Below, piece after piece: positions 1 to 12,110 of a DNA stretch of 64,000 bases (positions are counted from its first letter, which is position 1; each line of letters begins with the position of its first letter). The DNA is taken from the NCBI GenBank assembly GCA_020744425.1, contig JAGMUV010000044.1, positions 1-64,000 on the forward strand, read 5' to 3'. This DNA comes from Dactylonectria macrodidyma (Eukaryota; Ascomycota; Sordariomycetes; Hypocreales; Nectriaceae). The position numbers and the translations under genes were made by a program. The notes beneath the pieces were generated by a model. That model was not told where the DNA came from and did not search any database. It saw only the letters and a program-made list of their open reading frames with translations.

Positions 1-400
1 TTTATAACTAGGCTGATTAATTAATTGAGTCCTTCGTCTTATAATAACTTAAGCAATGTAAACATATAATACAGAAACGCGGCAACGAGGAACGCAGCAG
101 CGCAGAAACAAAAGTCCGAACAGCGGTTTCAATAGCGCTACTTGGTAAATTTAACTTAATTATTCTATTAATATCAACCCCCGGTTTATCTCTTACGAAT
201 CCGCCCTCGACCTACCTTACATTATATATAGGCTAGCTTGAGTTCACGACTGTCACAATAGACCTATGACCTATAAGGAGGCATAGCCCTCCCGGGCGTA
301 ATAAATTTCATTCATTCAAACCCTCCGCTTTGGCCCACGTAACGAGTGGCAAGATCGGTCGTTCTCACTTTTTCCAACTCCCACATACCAAGCCACAGCC
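1..400. other. Non-coding stretch, nothing recognised
   Basis: No reading frame of useful length, RNA gene or repeat was seen in the first 400 bases. Base composition is mixed, with some AT-rich segments. Confidence 0.5.
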
Positions 401-1400
401 TTGGCCCAGAGGAAGAATTCAGTCTCATATGCGGTAGGTAAGGAAATAATAGCACTTGTTACTTTCCAAAACCAGCCGCAAAACTTGGAGGTCGACGACT
501 CTCAGTGTCTGCCATTTCGCTCCACGGGGGGCGTCGAACGACATGAGACATTTGATGACTTGCCCCGGTACCTGTTTCGCGTATTCACTCCAAAGTCTCA
601 GGGTATAACCGGCAAATCTTGGACGAAATCTATGGATGCCAGACATGCGGTCGCGAACAGCAAGGTAGACATCTTTGCTAGACTGGACAGGCAGCGAACG
701 GCGGAAATGCTGTACAGGTATCCCCGATGGTGGAAAGGTCCTGATGATAACTTAGTGTCATGGACGAGATCATTGTTTGCACTAACGTACATATTCCACC
801 TTCGCGCTAATGCAAGTCATGGTTCGGACTTTGCTCATATATAACTATGTATAATCAACACATTAAGCTTTCCCTTGGGGGTCTTCCTTCGAGATATGGA
901 CCTTATCCGGGCTTATCGTTCAACCAACAAAGACCTACTGAGTTTTAAACGTTTACGTTCTAGAAAACACCACCGGTTTGCGGGATACTACTACTTTGGG
1001 GCTACTTATCACAGGGCGCCCTAAAAATCAAAGGTAAAAGGCAATTCATGTCACCTTAGGATATAATCGGCTAAAGCGTATAATTACGACATTCGTTCTG
1101 AATTCTAAGGATTTGCCAATTGGGAACCGGAGCCAAAGCCCCCTTGGGCAAACCCTATCATTAAACTACGTGAGAGGTTTTGTTATAACAAGACAGAAAG
1201 GCCGGGAATCAGCAAGGAGGGGCTAGAGGCGGCCTTGAACATTTCGCAACTCTTTGAACCAAACTGGAGACTGCCTATAACAGCAAGCCTCATGGTGTTG
1301 GCGGCTCCTCGTACTGATGATGAGAAAATCCTGCTAGCATTCCAAGCATCTAGCTTCACAGGTTCGCAAACTCTTGCTACGGTATTTCCCTCTTGACAAT
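401..1400 (+). pseudogene. DUF7587-type fungal protein, fragment
   Basis: The frame at 401-844 encodes a run LPRYLFRVFTPKSQG, followed by SMDARH, DIFARLDRQR, RYPRWWKGPDDNLVSWT and a terminal FALTYIFHLRA. This matches what I remember of the DUF7587 domain common in Fusarium and other ascomycetes, whose function is unknown. There is no ATG at the front (the frame opens with TTG) and the frame ends soon after the conserved block, where intact members continue. A second open stretch on the same strand at about 1190-1395 (LPITASLMVLAAPRTDDEKILL) could be a further downstream part but is separated by stops. I read the locus as a broken remnant. The domain name is from memory; the broken state is visible. 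Confidence 0.5.
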
Positions 1401-3164
1401 GACAGACCATATCCGAGAGAATTATCTCCTCAGAGGACGAAGCTGATGGCTTACGACACCCTACCAGAGGTATAAGAATACAGTGCTATAATGCAGAACA
1501 TCTATAGTGATTACTGTCTCAAACAGCTCAAAGGCAAGCGGCACCTTCCTAACCATTTCATCTTCGACATATGCAGACACTAACGCGGACTGTTATACAG
1601 AGTCCCTTGGATAAGCGGAAAGACGTCTACAGCAGACAATCACATTCAAGTTGAACGAAAATCTGGACACAGAAGACCAAACACCAGCGGAACAAGGCTT
1701 TACCTTGATCGACGTTAGCTACGAGGCCATACTACGAAAACTGCGTACAATCAGTTTAAGTCTTGGACCATAGGTGGTAACCATTGTATTTGCTCACTTT
1801 TGCTTCCGCCTGTGGCACTCTCCGCAGGTTGTAATCTTGCGTCTCGGTCTACCCGTCCAAACCCGCACTCACACTTGAGATATATCGCACTACTCGGTTT
1901 TACTACCTGCTGATATCCGGATACTAGACTCTCTTGCTTGGAACATGCGCACAGTTCGTCGACTACGAGACGGAAAAGCCTTCTACAGCTCTTCTTGCGC
2001 TTTATCTCATTCTCTCTCGCAGTGTTACCGGATCAGATGTAGTGAAATGTCATCAAACTCGCAGTCAAGACACACCTGTCCCAGGAGGTAAAGCACGAAT
2101 AGCCTGCAAAACCAACATCTAAACTACGATAATTAATTCAGAAGGAGGGATTCTTTTTGGCGTCCCGGGCCCATCAGGCAGCTCCACAATATTTGTTGTC
2201 TATATCTACCACCAGCCCGTATACGATAGCTAACCAAACTAGCAGGTCGTGCAATTCCCCCTTGATAACTATACAGGGTGGAATAGTTTGGCATGCGATA
2301 TTGCGGGCTGCAACGGAGAAGGCTTCGGAAAGCCTCTGAAAGAGGGGAGGTGGGTATTCCGCCTGTGATGAATGTGATCAGGATTGCGCATCCGGACGTT
2401 GTGATTTGCCTTGACTCCTTCATTAGCGTCAGCCGGCATGTGGGTATCTGCACGTCTGTCGTGTCTGTGCAAGGAGATTGGTTGGTCGTATTAGACTCAG
2501 GTCTTTCTCTTCAAAGGCCAGGGGAAGAATGCTGGTACTGTAACCCCGTCTGAGCTGTCAGCCCGCTTTTAATGTCATTTTATCACCCATTCACCGTCAC
2601 TAGGGTCACTGATCTGCGATTGGGAAAATTTCCGCTGAAGATCCTGGGTGATCTCGAGCGTAGCGTCTTGTGGCGCCATTTTGCGTGGTGCGTGACCGGG
2701 GAATGAGGATCGGCATGGGGACTTTCGGCATTAATAAAATCATTTGGAATCAGAGACGCGATCGGATCTTCGCCCGCACATGCTAGGCATCGGTCTTGGG
2801 GCAGCTAATGCTGACCTGACTTGCGCTATGAATAAGCGAATTCAATAGTAGACATAGATCTTCACGGTTGGACGTGCTCTTCCTCGGTAGGTGTGCAAGT
2901 GAGGTCATGTTCGCATCCCATTTGGGACAAAAGTGTTTGCCGTGCTAAATGTGGCTAGATCGAGAAACTAGAGCGTCATCCCCTTGGGAACTCGGTACGA
3001 GGGAAAAGAGCAGTTAGGTTGCCATGCACATAATATAATACAGGCCTGGTTTGCTCTCTCCGCTAAGTGTGCCTCAAGAATTTGCGTCTCGCCATCTGTC
3101 ATCTGCCAGCCTCCGCCTCTGCAGAAACCGTGCATAGCCCAGCCCTCGCTACCTCTCCACCGCC
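1401..3164. other. Intergenic, no gene supported
   Basis: Short overlapping frames on both strands around 2130-2550 show no family features and contradict each other. I see no RNA gene or clear repeat. The last few hundred bases must include the promoter of the receptor gene that starts at 3165. Confidence 0.4.
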
Positions 3165-4540
3165 ATGTACATACGTCGTGGTGATTCGAACCACTCCTTG
3201 GGTGGTGAGTCTCGCTCTATAGAGATTTGCATCATTCTCTCCATCTTCTGCGCTTTGTCAACTACAGGCGTCGCGCTTCGCTCTTATATACGCTTGGTGC
3301 TCCTTCGCACGTTCGGCTTCGACGATGCAGCCATCATATTGGCCCAGGTGCTCGCCATTGGAGCCGCCGTTGCAATTGGCCTCGGTGAGCACCCCATGAT
3401 AAACAGAAGGAAGTGAGTGGAGTGCTAAAGCGGCTTGCAGAGACCAAATATGGGCTCGGATTCCATACATGGGCTCAGCCTGCGGAATATTTCATCCCCT
3501 ACATGAAGGTCCGACAAGAATGAGTCCACAGCATCATCGAGAGAATTACTCGCTTACACTGGGCGATAGGCTTTCTACAGCTCCGTCGTCGTCTACAACG
3601 TCGCCATGTGTCCTGTCAAAATCTCCATACTGCTTCAGTACCGTCGAGTGTTTGCTGTACGGATGGTGCAACTCATCACCTTTTATGGGGTTGTTTTTAT
3701 GAGTGCTTGGACTGTCACACTCTGCTTTCTCCTCACCCTCATTTGCGTTCCAGTTTCCAAGTTCTGGGATAGCACCATCCCTGGCCGGTGCCTCGATTCC
3801 CTAACAATATGGTATATGTTGGCAGGTTTTAATTTAGTGACAGACTTGGCCATCTTTTGCCTGCCCCTGCCTGTGATCCAATCACTTCAGCTCCCTCGAA
3901 AGCAGAAGATTATGCTCATCGCCGTCTTTGGTCTAGGGCTTTTGTTAGTGCTCCCATCTCCAGCCTCAATCATTCGACCAGTGCTGACTTGATTCGAACC
4001 AGCACCTGCATCATCTCCATCATTCGCATTCGTACCCTGAAGATTGCCGCTGCTACCGACGACCCGAACTGGGACAACGTAGATGCGGCAATATGGTCCT
4101 TCCTCGAAGTTAGCACCGCCATCATCGCAGCCTGTCTGCCAACCCTCAGACCAATCTTCTCCAAGATCATGCCTCGTCTGTTTAGCTCCTCCATCGGGCA
4201 GAGTCAAGGCCCGTCTCAGTATCGAGTCTACGTCCAAGCCCCTAGCAACAGCTTCATTGCGAACCCGAACTCGGCGAATATTAGAAACACCACCGTTGGC
4301 AAGTCGGATAGCAAAAGGTCACTTCAAGAATCGGACAACATCGAGCTACCTCCGCACAACTCCGGGACAATACCACCTCAGGATGGTTGCAGAATCGGCG
4401 TTAGCATCACTGGAGGAGAGAAGCAGGGCCAGTATCCCAGTGGTGCAGAATCCCAGTGGAGCGAGGTCGACATGGTCATCGGAGGCATTCAGACGACAAC
4501 GGCTATCATGCAGCAGGTTACAGTGAAAACAGCTAAGTAA
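3165..4540 (+). CDS. PTH11-like rhodopsin-domain membrane protein
   Basis: Integral membrane protein of the fungal rhodopsin-domain family (PTH11-like receptors, PF20684 type). Splicing three introns, 3385-3440, 3509-3569 and 3944-4002, gives a continuous 399-residue protein; each junction restores a family-like reading (GLG-ETKYGLG, YMK-AFYSSVV, FGLGL-FTCIIS). The N-terminal 300 residues carry about seven hydrophobic helices. Typical landmarks are LRTFGFDDAAII after the second helix, KISILLQYRR, CLPLPVI and WSFLEVSTAIIAACLPTLRPI. The remaining tail of about 100 residues is polar and Ser/Asn-rich, likely cytoplasmic. Start is the ATG directly before MYIRRGDSNHS. Family members are proposed G-protein-linked surface sensors; the ligand cannot be told from sequence. 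Apparently intact. Confidence 0.85.
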
Positions 4541-4549
4541 AGATAATAA

Positions 4550-4985
4550 AACAAGGTACGACAAATAATAATAATAATAACAACTTAAAAAGAAATAAAA
4601 GCTTTAAGTAAACTTAAAAAAGAATTTTTATAAATTTTAATGAACGTTTAAAAGTAATACATATTTAGAAATCCCTTTAATAACTTATTACAGGATTTTC
4701 TTATTATTATTAATATTAGTAATAGTAGGTCTATTATTTAAATTAAAGAAATTAATAATAGTAAAGGAAGTTATTATATCTATATTAATAATTAGTACTA
4801 TTTAATAGAAAGAAGAGAATTAAAACTTAGCTTTTAAAATTAATTAATAAATAATATATTTATTAAGATCTAAGCTTCTTAATTTATTTAAGCTAAAAAA
4901 GCTTAATCTTAGGTAATTATAAAAGAATTAGGGTTAAAAATGCTTAAATATAAAGAAAATTATATTATTTTAACTTTATATTAAC
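4550..4985. other. AT-rich block, RIP-like
   Basis: About 430 bases made almost entirely of A and T, opening with a TAATAATAATAA run. It has no reading frame. Such blocks are the usual end state of repeat-induced point mutation in ascomycetes, though the original repeat can no longer be recognised. Confidence 0.6.
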
Positions 4986-6268
4986 AGCGACTCGCCTTCG
5001 ACAGAGCGGATAGCTAACTTAGAAGCACCGTCACCAGCTTATCACAGCACCAGCATGACCACTAATAAGGCTTCCTGAAGCTATGCTAGTCAGCAGACTC
5101 TTTGGACCTGGAAATTCTTCCACATCCCCTAGACTTGACCTCACTTCAAGACCTCCTTGGTTTAAGCTCAGAAGCGGGTTGCCAAATAAGAGCGAGTTCA
5201 TATCTTTTGGGATTCGGCTTTTCACACGTAGATCAGCAAGTACGACTTCACCATCTGCTCGAGGCTCAGACGATCGATAGTAATCTCATCTGAACTTTGA
5301 TTATAGTCTAGACATGTTCGCATTCATTATATAGATAAAGATAAAGATGATCTAGATTTATGAGAAGTACTTGCACAACGCCCAGACAGATCTAATCCTG
5401 GCAGAAGTAGACATAAGCCACCTTAACAAAGGGCTTGTAGTCTTTCAGTTACATCGTATCATGACAGGTTGGGTTTTTGTGCATGCCTTATAAGTTTGTT
5501 CGCTCGGTGCAGTCTGGCGAGTTTGCATCTATAATCAGAGATTCGGCGTTGGCAGGTTCATCTACTAGAACGCTCAATTTCAAGAATATTTTATATGTTC
5601 TCAAGCATAACCGATGTGGATCATAGAGCGCAAAACTGTTAAATCATAGATACATCTCGAATCCAGTTATGTGAACGAATGGATGAGTTCGGGGGACCCC
5701 GCGCTGGCTTGTTAACTTACGAAAAAATCCGAGGCAAAAGAGAACGGAATCATTTAATTGAATCTAGTTACAGGGATGACGCACTGCCCTCTGGCTTTAC
5801 CGAGTCTGAGTAGATGTATCTTACCAGTTTATGTGCCTGCTGATCACGTTGTTCACGAGGCTGCATCAAATAGCGCACTGGTCTAGACTTTGCGCCCATC
5901 TGGCCCTTGACGACGTTCTCGGCATGCCAACCGAATCGATGATGAGGGATATTCCCCCCTCCGTCAGCGGAAGTGCCGCCTTCTCAGCCAGGCATGATTT
6001 CTGCATACGTCTTCTAGAGTATGTTTTTAGGTTCATCCGTCTCCTAAAAGTGACACAATAGTCCTCCGCCTAACGCCAGTAGAGCCAAGGTTCCTTCTAA
6101 CTTACCGCCTTGATGAGAGGTTTAACTGCCTTCTGGCTGTCGTCACCGTACCGCTCGATTTCTGTGTACTTGGCACTCACATGGCTTCCCCGGAGAGCGA
6201 CCTCAGGTTCATCAAATCAAGACCATTGATGATATGGGGATTGTGAACTTTCTGATAAAAACTCGGCG
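4986..6268. other. Intergenic, no gene supported
   Basis: Only short shadow frames (for example at 5031-5293 and 5831-6061) without family features. No repeat or RNA gene recognised. Confidence 0.4.
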
Positions 6269-7975
6269 ATGTCCTTAAATTGGTCGAATTCATCCCAGAT
6301 TCACACCCCCCAAAGATACGACGCTGGCAGCCTATCCGATGATGAATCCAATGGCGACCTCGAGAGCAGTGAAGACGAGTACGAGGATTTTGAAGAGAGC
6401 GAAAGGGAAGATGGTCTTGATGATTGGATGTCAGACCTCACGAGCCAGGATACAACTGACGATTCGCAACTTCATGAGAGTTTGGGCCATGAAGCCAGGA
6501 ATGGACCTGTAGCGGTGAGTATCGACGAGTTCCTTGAGCTTCTTTTCCAGCTCAGCTTTGCCCTCAGTACGGAGGCTTTCATAAACGGACAGCCTAGTAC
6601 TGCACTTCTTGTATACTTCAGCGGCATTCTGGGTTTCTCATCTGATTGTCGACGGTTTCAACTAGCACGGGAGTACTGCCTGTGTTTATCGGGGCTCATT
6701 TGGATCCAGCGCTTTATATTGCTTGAGTATGCGCTGCCGCTTTACTCATACCCGATCATTGGAATCCATCGGAGACCCCATATGCCGATGCAGCGACTAA
6801 ACGACGCACGGCAGAAGTACATGGTGTCAGGTTCACTATCTCTACTGGCGGAGCTACACAGTCTTCGCAACTTCGGTCAGAAGGTTGCAAGGACCGAAAC
6901 ACCACCTTTTCTCTTACGCTGGAGCAATGATGGGAAAAATAATCTGATACGGAAACGATTTCACTCTAGCTATAGAAGAATTTCGTGGACTAGCCGACTA
7001 TTTCAACAACCGAGCGGAGGAGCTTTGTGGGCTGTTGATGTTGGTTTGAGCCTAATTTGGATATCAGCAAAAGTAAGGACGATCTAACAAACACTCCACC
7101 AGGATTGTCCTTTGTCATTCATCTAGACAACAGCTTCGAATCGATGTATAAGGACCTCCTGGTTCAAGCCTACACGTCACGTACTGGAAGAATTGCTAGA
7201 AACGGATCACTGGAGTTGCCAAGCCGTCAATTCATATCTTCGAAAGGTAGTAACATTGGAAGAGAATATCAGTGGTGGTCTGCTAACGGCTTGTGGTCAA
7301 TCGCCTAGACTATGTAAGCTCTTGAGTCTGGCGGCTGAAAATAGTCTTTGTGCAATCCTTGGGATTTTCATTTGGAATGGCTCCGTCGCTTACGCCATAC
7401 GACATCATAAAGCCAAGCGGTCAGCCAACCAAGGATTTTATGTTGCCCGGTTTTTGCCCGCGCAGCTAGCGGCTGTTGTACTCAAACACCCAATTTGCAC
7501 GCGGCGGCTTGCAGCTTTGCTCCGTCAAGAACAATTTGGTCCGTCCGATCCAATGAGTCTGTGCCGCAGAAGCATTTGCTTTTCCAACACTGCGGCAAGG
7601 CTTGGGCACCGAAACGTGCTACAAGAGTGCTCAGAACCACTTCCATGCAGGCATAGAACCGAGAGGTTAATGCTCGGGTGCATCGCCAACTGGCAATTGG
7701 CATTACTGAAGAGTATGTTCGAGAAGTTCATTCGCCGTTCAACTGCTACGATGACCGTAGTATCGATGCGGATCTCAACGAGACTTTCGCTTGGCAGACC
7801 GGGCATCGTCCTTTGCAACGCGGAATAACGTATGGACTTGACTGAGCATACCCACACCAGCTCCAGCCGTCACTCTTTCGTGCTTATGAATGGGCGTCGA
7901 CTCGATGGCACGAGTTTCTCTATCAAACCAGCAAGTTTCACCGTTATCAGGTGAAGTATCCCTGCTGATAACTGT
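6269..7975 (+). pseudogene. Broken copy of a repeated fungal protein family
   Basis: The first frame (6269-7087) starts with a Ser/Asp/Glu-rich acidic stretch of about 75 residues. It continues with conserved-looking sequence including SIDEFLELLFQLSFAL, LVYFSGILGF, LLEYALPLYSYP and FLLRWSNDGK. Reading then jumps frame near 6950-7090 to DLTNTPPGLSFV, again near 7200 to LRKVVTLEENISGGLL and GIFIWNGSVAY, and again near 7680 to RQLAIGIT, then HRPLQRGITYGLD, a TGA stop, and LQPSLFRAYEWASTRWHEFL. The order of fragments is collinear, so this is one gene with several frameshifts and at least one stop. From memory it resembles a multi-copy Fusarium family of large proteins, some linked to RecQ-like helicases; I am not sure of the name or function. 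Confidence 0.55.
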
Positions 7976-8277
7976 ACGACGTGCACATTCGGATAGCACC
8001 TAAGCCGTTACGCCTATAACTAGACACGATAAGCAGCTAGCGACTGTCTCTACCAAGCAACGAAGCGAGTGGGCTTTGACGAGACAAGTCGCTCTGTTGA
8101 AAAGCCCTACTCTTCTATTCTAGATCGTCGCCTGCCTCGTAAAATTGTCCTCGGACCCTAACACCCGTTTTGTCTCCGGCAGAAAAATCTAGACTTCAGT
8201 CCACTTCCTCTTGCTTAAAGCCAATAAAGTGTGCATTGCTGCCATTTGGCTAGTGGCAGAATCAGGCAGCAGTCTGC
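7976..8277. other. Intergenic
   Basis: About 300 bases between the broken repeated-family gene and the end of the ATP-grasp-like gene. No feature seen; the 3-prime untranslated region of the minus-strand gene must lie here. Confidence 0.4.
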
Positions 8278-9899
8278 CTAATGCAGCTGAGCACAGCCAT
8301 TTAAGGACTTGAAACCATTGCTAATAAAGCCAGACCTTGCAAGTAATACTTGTTCGTCCCCATCATTACAAAATGGCCAATCCGGCATATAGACAGTGCT
8401 CATAACAATTCCCGGGCTATCAGGACTCAAACCAAGATGAGTCTCCAGACCAAGTCGCCAAGGCCCAGGGTAGAATCGGCGTGACTGAAACATATACATT
8501 GATCCAATGAGATGAAACGTTTCCGGCTTCGGTCCAGCGACACCCGGAACCTCGTGACGAACCACATCATACCAGTGGTGCTCAACAAGCCGCTGGATGA
8601 CAGCCGGATGTTGACACGGCCGTAGAGCATCCGAGCCTGCGAGTCGGCCAAGTCGACCAAGCCATTCCTCCTGTGAGAGATTACGGCCGAGTTCAACGCC
8701 CGAGCCTGAGCCATCACGGCAAGGTTTGAATATGTAATCGTCTTTGATGGCGGGATCAGCAGCTGACTCTCGTAGTAGAGTTTGGAGTTCCTCGGAGCCG
8801 GGGATCAGTGTTCTTGCGATGCCTGCAGCCAACGTGTCGGCCTCAACAGCCGTCAGCACGCCTCGATCCACCATGCCTGGAAGCTCTTGCGGCAAAATGC
8901 CAAGCAGCCGCTTATCGTGCACCAGCAAAACGGTACGAAGGTCGTTGAGCGGCGTTAACGCCAGATGGCGGGCCACCGCTAGATCTAGATCGGTCCATTC
9001 ATCCTGCAACATCTCTGCGAACCACTGCGATAAGAGTACGCCCGTAGACCGATCCCATAGGCTGTATCCGGTGGGAGAGGAAGCATCTGGGCGTAGCTCC
9101 AGGTCCGTTGGGCGAACAACGCCTGCTGGCTGACTTGTGCGCGCAGTATATGCGGCCAGGAAAAAAGACGAGTCGACACCGGGCCATTTGTCACGCACGC
9201 AAAAGAGTGGCTTGCTGGTATCGAAAAAGTTCATGAGAAGCATATGGGAATCCTAACATATCCAAATATGTCAACAGCTGGACGTCTGTGCGAGAGTGTA
9301 GTAACGGTGAATACCTCTAGACTGTTTGCCGTCTCGAAGCCGTCCTTGCCCGCGCCGAGTTGACTGATTCCACTCGCGTGATGGCCGACGGCTACGACTC
9401 CATTGAGCGGCAGTCTCCCGTTGATCTCACAGATATAAGGTGCCTCGTCGTCCAGTCCATCTAAGCTTCGCCCAAACAGGACATCGCTACGCCAGCAGCC
9501 AGCGTGCTCAGAGTATTCAGGCACGTACCTGGTTTTGGTAATCCATCGCAGCATCGCCTCTTCCGCGAGGTCTAGCGGCATGCGCTGTGGTAGCCGAGCG
9601 GTCTCGTCGGAGAACCATCGTTTCACAAGGTCAACCAAAGCACGGCCGAGTAGAACATGCAGCTGCTCGAGCCGCGCGAGCATGGAATCCGATACTGCAA
9701 TTGCGTGAGGCGACATGCGATCGAGCAAGCCAAGGGCCGTCTGACTCGCGTCATTGGAATCAGTGGCTATCTGCCTGCGAAGCGTTGTGAGTTCGTCGGC
9801 GCGTCGAGAGAGGCTGCTGCAGTGCGCTGGGACGATGAGTCTCTCTTCCGTGCTGCGAGAGACCGAAATTTGCACCAGTCCCGGCTGATCCGAAGCCAT
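8278..9899 (-). CDS. Circularly permuted ATP-grasp-like enzyme
   Basis: Two exons joined across an intron at 9253-9314 (GTATTC donor, TTAG acceptor) give 519 residues; the join reads ETANSLE-DSHMLLMNFFD without a frame change. Motifs suggest an ATP-grasp fold with swapped order. An E-x-N metal-ligand-like site, CEINGR, is at residues 157-162 and is followed by LPLNG. A Lys plus glycine-rich loop, KPCRDGSGSG, comes later at about 371-380, after a VLLVHDKRLLG segment. In ordinary ATP-grasp enzymes the lysine and loop precede the E-x-N site. Such enzymes usually ligate a carboxylate to an amine or thiol using ATP. Substrate unknown. No signal peptide or membrane helix is evident, so it is probably cytosolic. 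It stands alone, with no obvious biosynthetic partner within 4 kb. The fold assignment is motif-based inference. Confidence 0.65.
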
Positions 9900-10681
9900 G
9901 GTTGACGTGCCGCTTGTGAAATCGCGGGTTATAAGAATTAGCCTGCGGCGAGAAAGGATGGATCAGTTGGATACACGGAAACAGCGATGGTCCTGTGAGA
10001 GTCCGTAGCCTTAAGGATGCAGGACGAACGAGTTGTCAGAATCTGGGCGGTTGTTTCTTTTGCTTTATTTTTTGTTCTTTCACTAAATCCTTTGTAATCA
10101 GGCCGTTTGCTTAGTGAGATTTTAGGACGTAAGCAGTAGCAAACAATTGTGTGTGGATGGCAGATAGCAGGGCTAGATCAATACCACCATCACTTCAAAG
10201 CGTCAGCAGATCAGCCCCGAGTTGGGCATATTAGCACAAGCAAAAGGATGTAAGGCATTCCACCAGTGAGATTCTGGCAGACGACAAGCAACCGAGTTCC
10301 ACCGCATAACCCCTGCTCTCCACAGGCTAATTTGGTAGTGGATCTTTAAAGCCACAATCAATATGTTTCCTCTAATATAGTCATCCCAGGAAGTTTAACA
10401 TATAAATAACATAGAAATGCAATTTTGAAATAATTAGATATATATTATTATTATTATAAGCTATGTGTTAAGCTTGACAATTCAGACCACCATCACTAGA
10501 CTGTGACACTTCTACCCTATACTGTAACTAGACAGTTAGAACTGGCAGGAATAATAGGCCCACTTTTAGTATAAACTAATCCCATAAGCCCGCCCTAGGA
10601 CTAATGCCCTCAGAGAACTAATAATAGCAGTTTTTTACAAGGTATAGCAATTTAATTAATACATAAATAATTAAAAAGTAT
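9900..10681. other. Intergenic, partly AT-rich
   Basis: Holds the upstream region of the ATP-grasp-like gene and, at about 10380-10480, a short AT-rich tract with TTATTATTATTAT. No gene recognised. Confidence 0.4.
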
Positions 10682-11580
10682 GTGTTTAATATAAATAGCT
10701 TTTTAATTATTAGTATCATTTCTTTCGCCCACATCATGGCTAAAACGAGAACTGACGCATCGTTCCAGGGCCCAGCAAACTGGTCCTCCTTAGACTCCGA
10801 GGCGAATGAACTTTGTGCCAGTGGGAAACGCCAGTCCCCAATCGATATATTGTCAGGATCTCCCCGTATTTTTCCTGCCATGGAGCTAGCCCTCACTGTC
10901 CCGGATATGGCAAGGGGTGCTATGTTCGAGAATTTGGTAACCACAGTCGAGGTCATTGCCATGGAAGGAACGATGAGTTTCGACGGTGTCGGATATGCTT
11001 TGAAGCAGTTTCACTTCTACCTTCTGAGCGAACATCTGGATAATGGCACGAGTATCGCGATGGAGATGCACATGGTTTGGGAGAACGACAAGGGAGAAAT
11101 TGCCGTCATTGGGACGCTCATCGATTTGAGTGACAGATGCTGCAGAAGAAAAAGGCATGTTTACCCACTGCAGTGAGCACCGCAACTTCATCTCGGATCT
11201 CTGCTAGGCATAAGGCCCCTCATGGGCCAATGGAGGAAAATCAAGCTGCAAAACGGCGTCATGTCCATGGAATTAAGTGAGGCTTCACAGCTATGGGGCA
11301 CCCTTCCATTGATGCTGCAGTGGTTTCACGCCTGCTCGAGACGGTGCTTGGGTCTATCAAGAGAATCGCAACCCCCCGGACAACCAAAAAACACCACGAC
11401 TCTTCATGTCCGAATTAGTACAAACTCTTGCCTCGGGTAGCTTTCAGACGTAAGACAGTGTTTTTGGGACATGAAAAAAGCCAGAACTGATTCGAATGTT
11501 AGACATAGGTACGAAGGCTCCTTGACGACACCACCTTGCACCAAGGGTGTCTGATGGTTGATTTCAGACTAGAAGATGTT
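10682..11580 (+). pseudogene. Alpha-type carbonic anhydrase, broken
   Basis: Would hydrate CO2 to bicarbonate. The first frame carries GPANWSSL, GKRQSPIDI, QFHFYLLSEHLDNGTS and MEMHMVW, which are the alpha-carbonic-anhydrase landmarks. The zinc-binding H-x-H pair has become H-x-Y; the third ligand His in EMHMVW remains. The frame is lost after about residue 155, near 11130. It resumes in another frame at about 11400-11455 (LFMSELVQTLASGSFQT), then at about 11517 with the hallmark EGSLTTPPCTKGV, followed at once by a TGA (11552-11554) where members have a residue before W. A weakly hydrophobic N-terminus suggests the ancestor was secreted. The first in-frame ATG is at 10736. Frame breaks, a stop and a lost ligand make this clearly non-functional. 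Confidence 0.75.
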
Positions 11581-12110
11581 TATTCGATCTTCGACATACC
11601 TTGATTCTCGTTCTGTGATCGGCTTTAATTCCCGATTCCCGCAAAATATACCCGGCGAGCCGAACGTCCTTTCGCGACTCTATTTCAGTCCCAAGAGACC
11701 ACGAGGTCCCACGTGATCACCCTGCGCCTAGGTGTTCTCACATAGTCCAGTTTAGCAATTTATAGCTCTGAAAAGCTTATAGAGTTCCAAAGTTGACCCA
11801 GTGCACATTGATACCGCCTGGTGAACCTCAAGTCAGTGATTTACTCTTTTGTAACGTCGCTTTACTAATGCCTCACATCCGGACAACTCGGTGCGAGCCT
11901 TCGGGGTCATTTGGATATCCGCTCCGAGGTCCGCTCAGATTACGCCCACCCTCCTGGACCATTGACCGAATCTAGTCCCTGTACCCTTGGTGAATGTGTT
12001 ATGCAAATAGTTAGCTCCTAGTCATATCATCGTGTTAATTAACGCACCAGGAACTTGGAAGAACTTTGCCTACTCAAGCAAATCACAACTATTCAACCGA
12101 GATACAAGTC

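Noticed and set aside
2133..2553. Overlapping frames of 60-106 codons on both strands
   Set aside because: They contradict each other, start mostly without good context and contain no family motifs.
3180..3210. GATTCGAACC as a tRNA B box
   Set aside because: No A box or cloverleaf can be formed around it, and it lies in the coding start of the receptor gene.
4920..4940. TTAGGGTTA as telomeric repeat
   Set aside because: Only a single unit in an AT-rich block; no tandem array.
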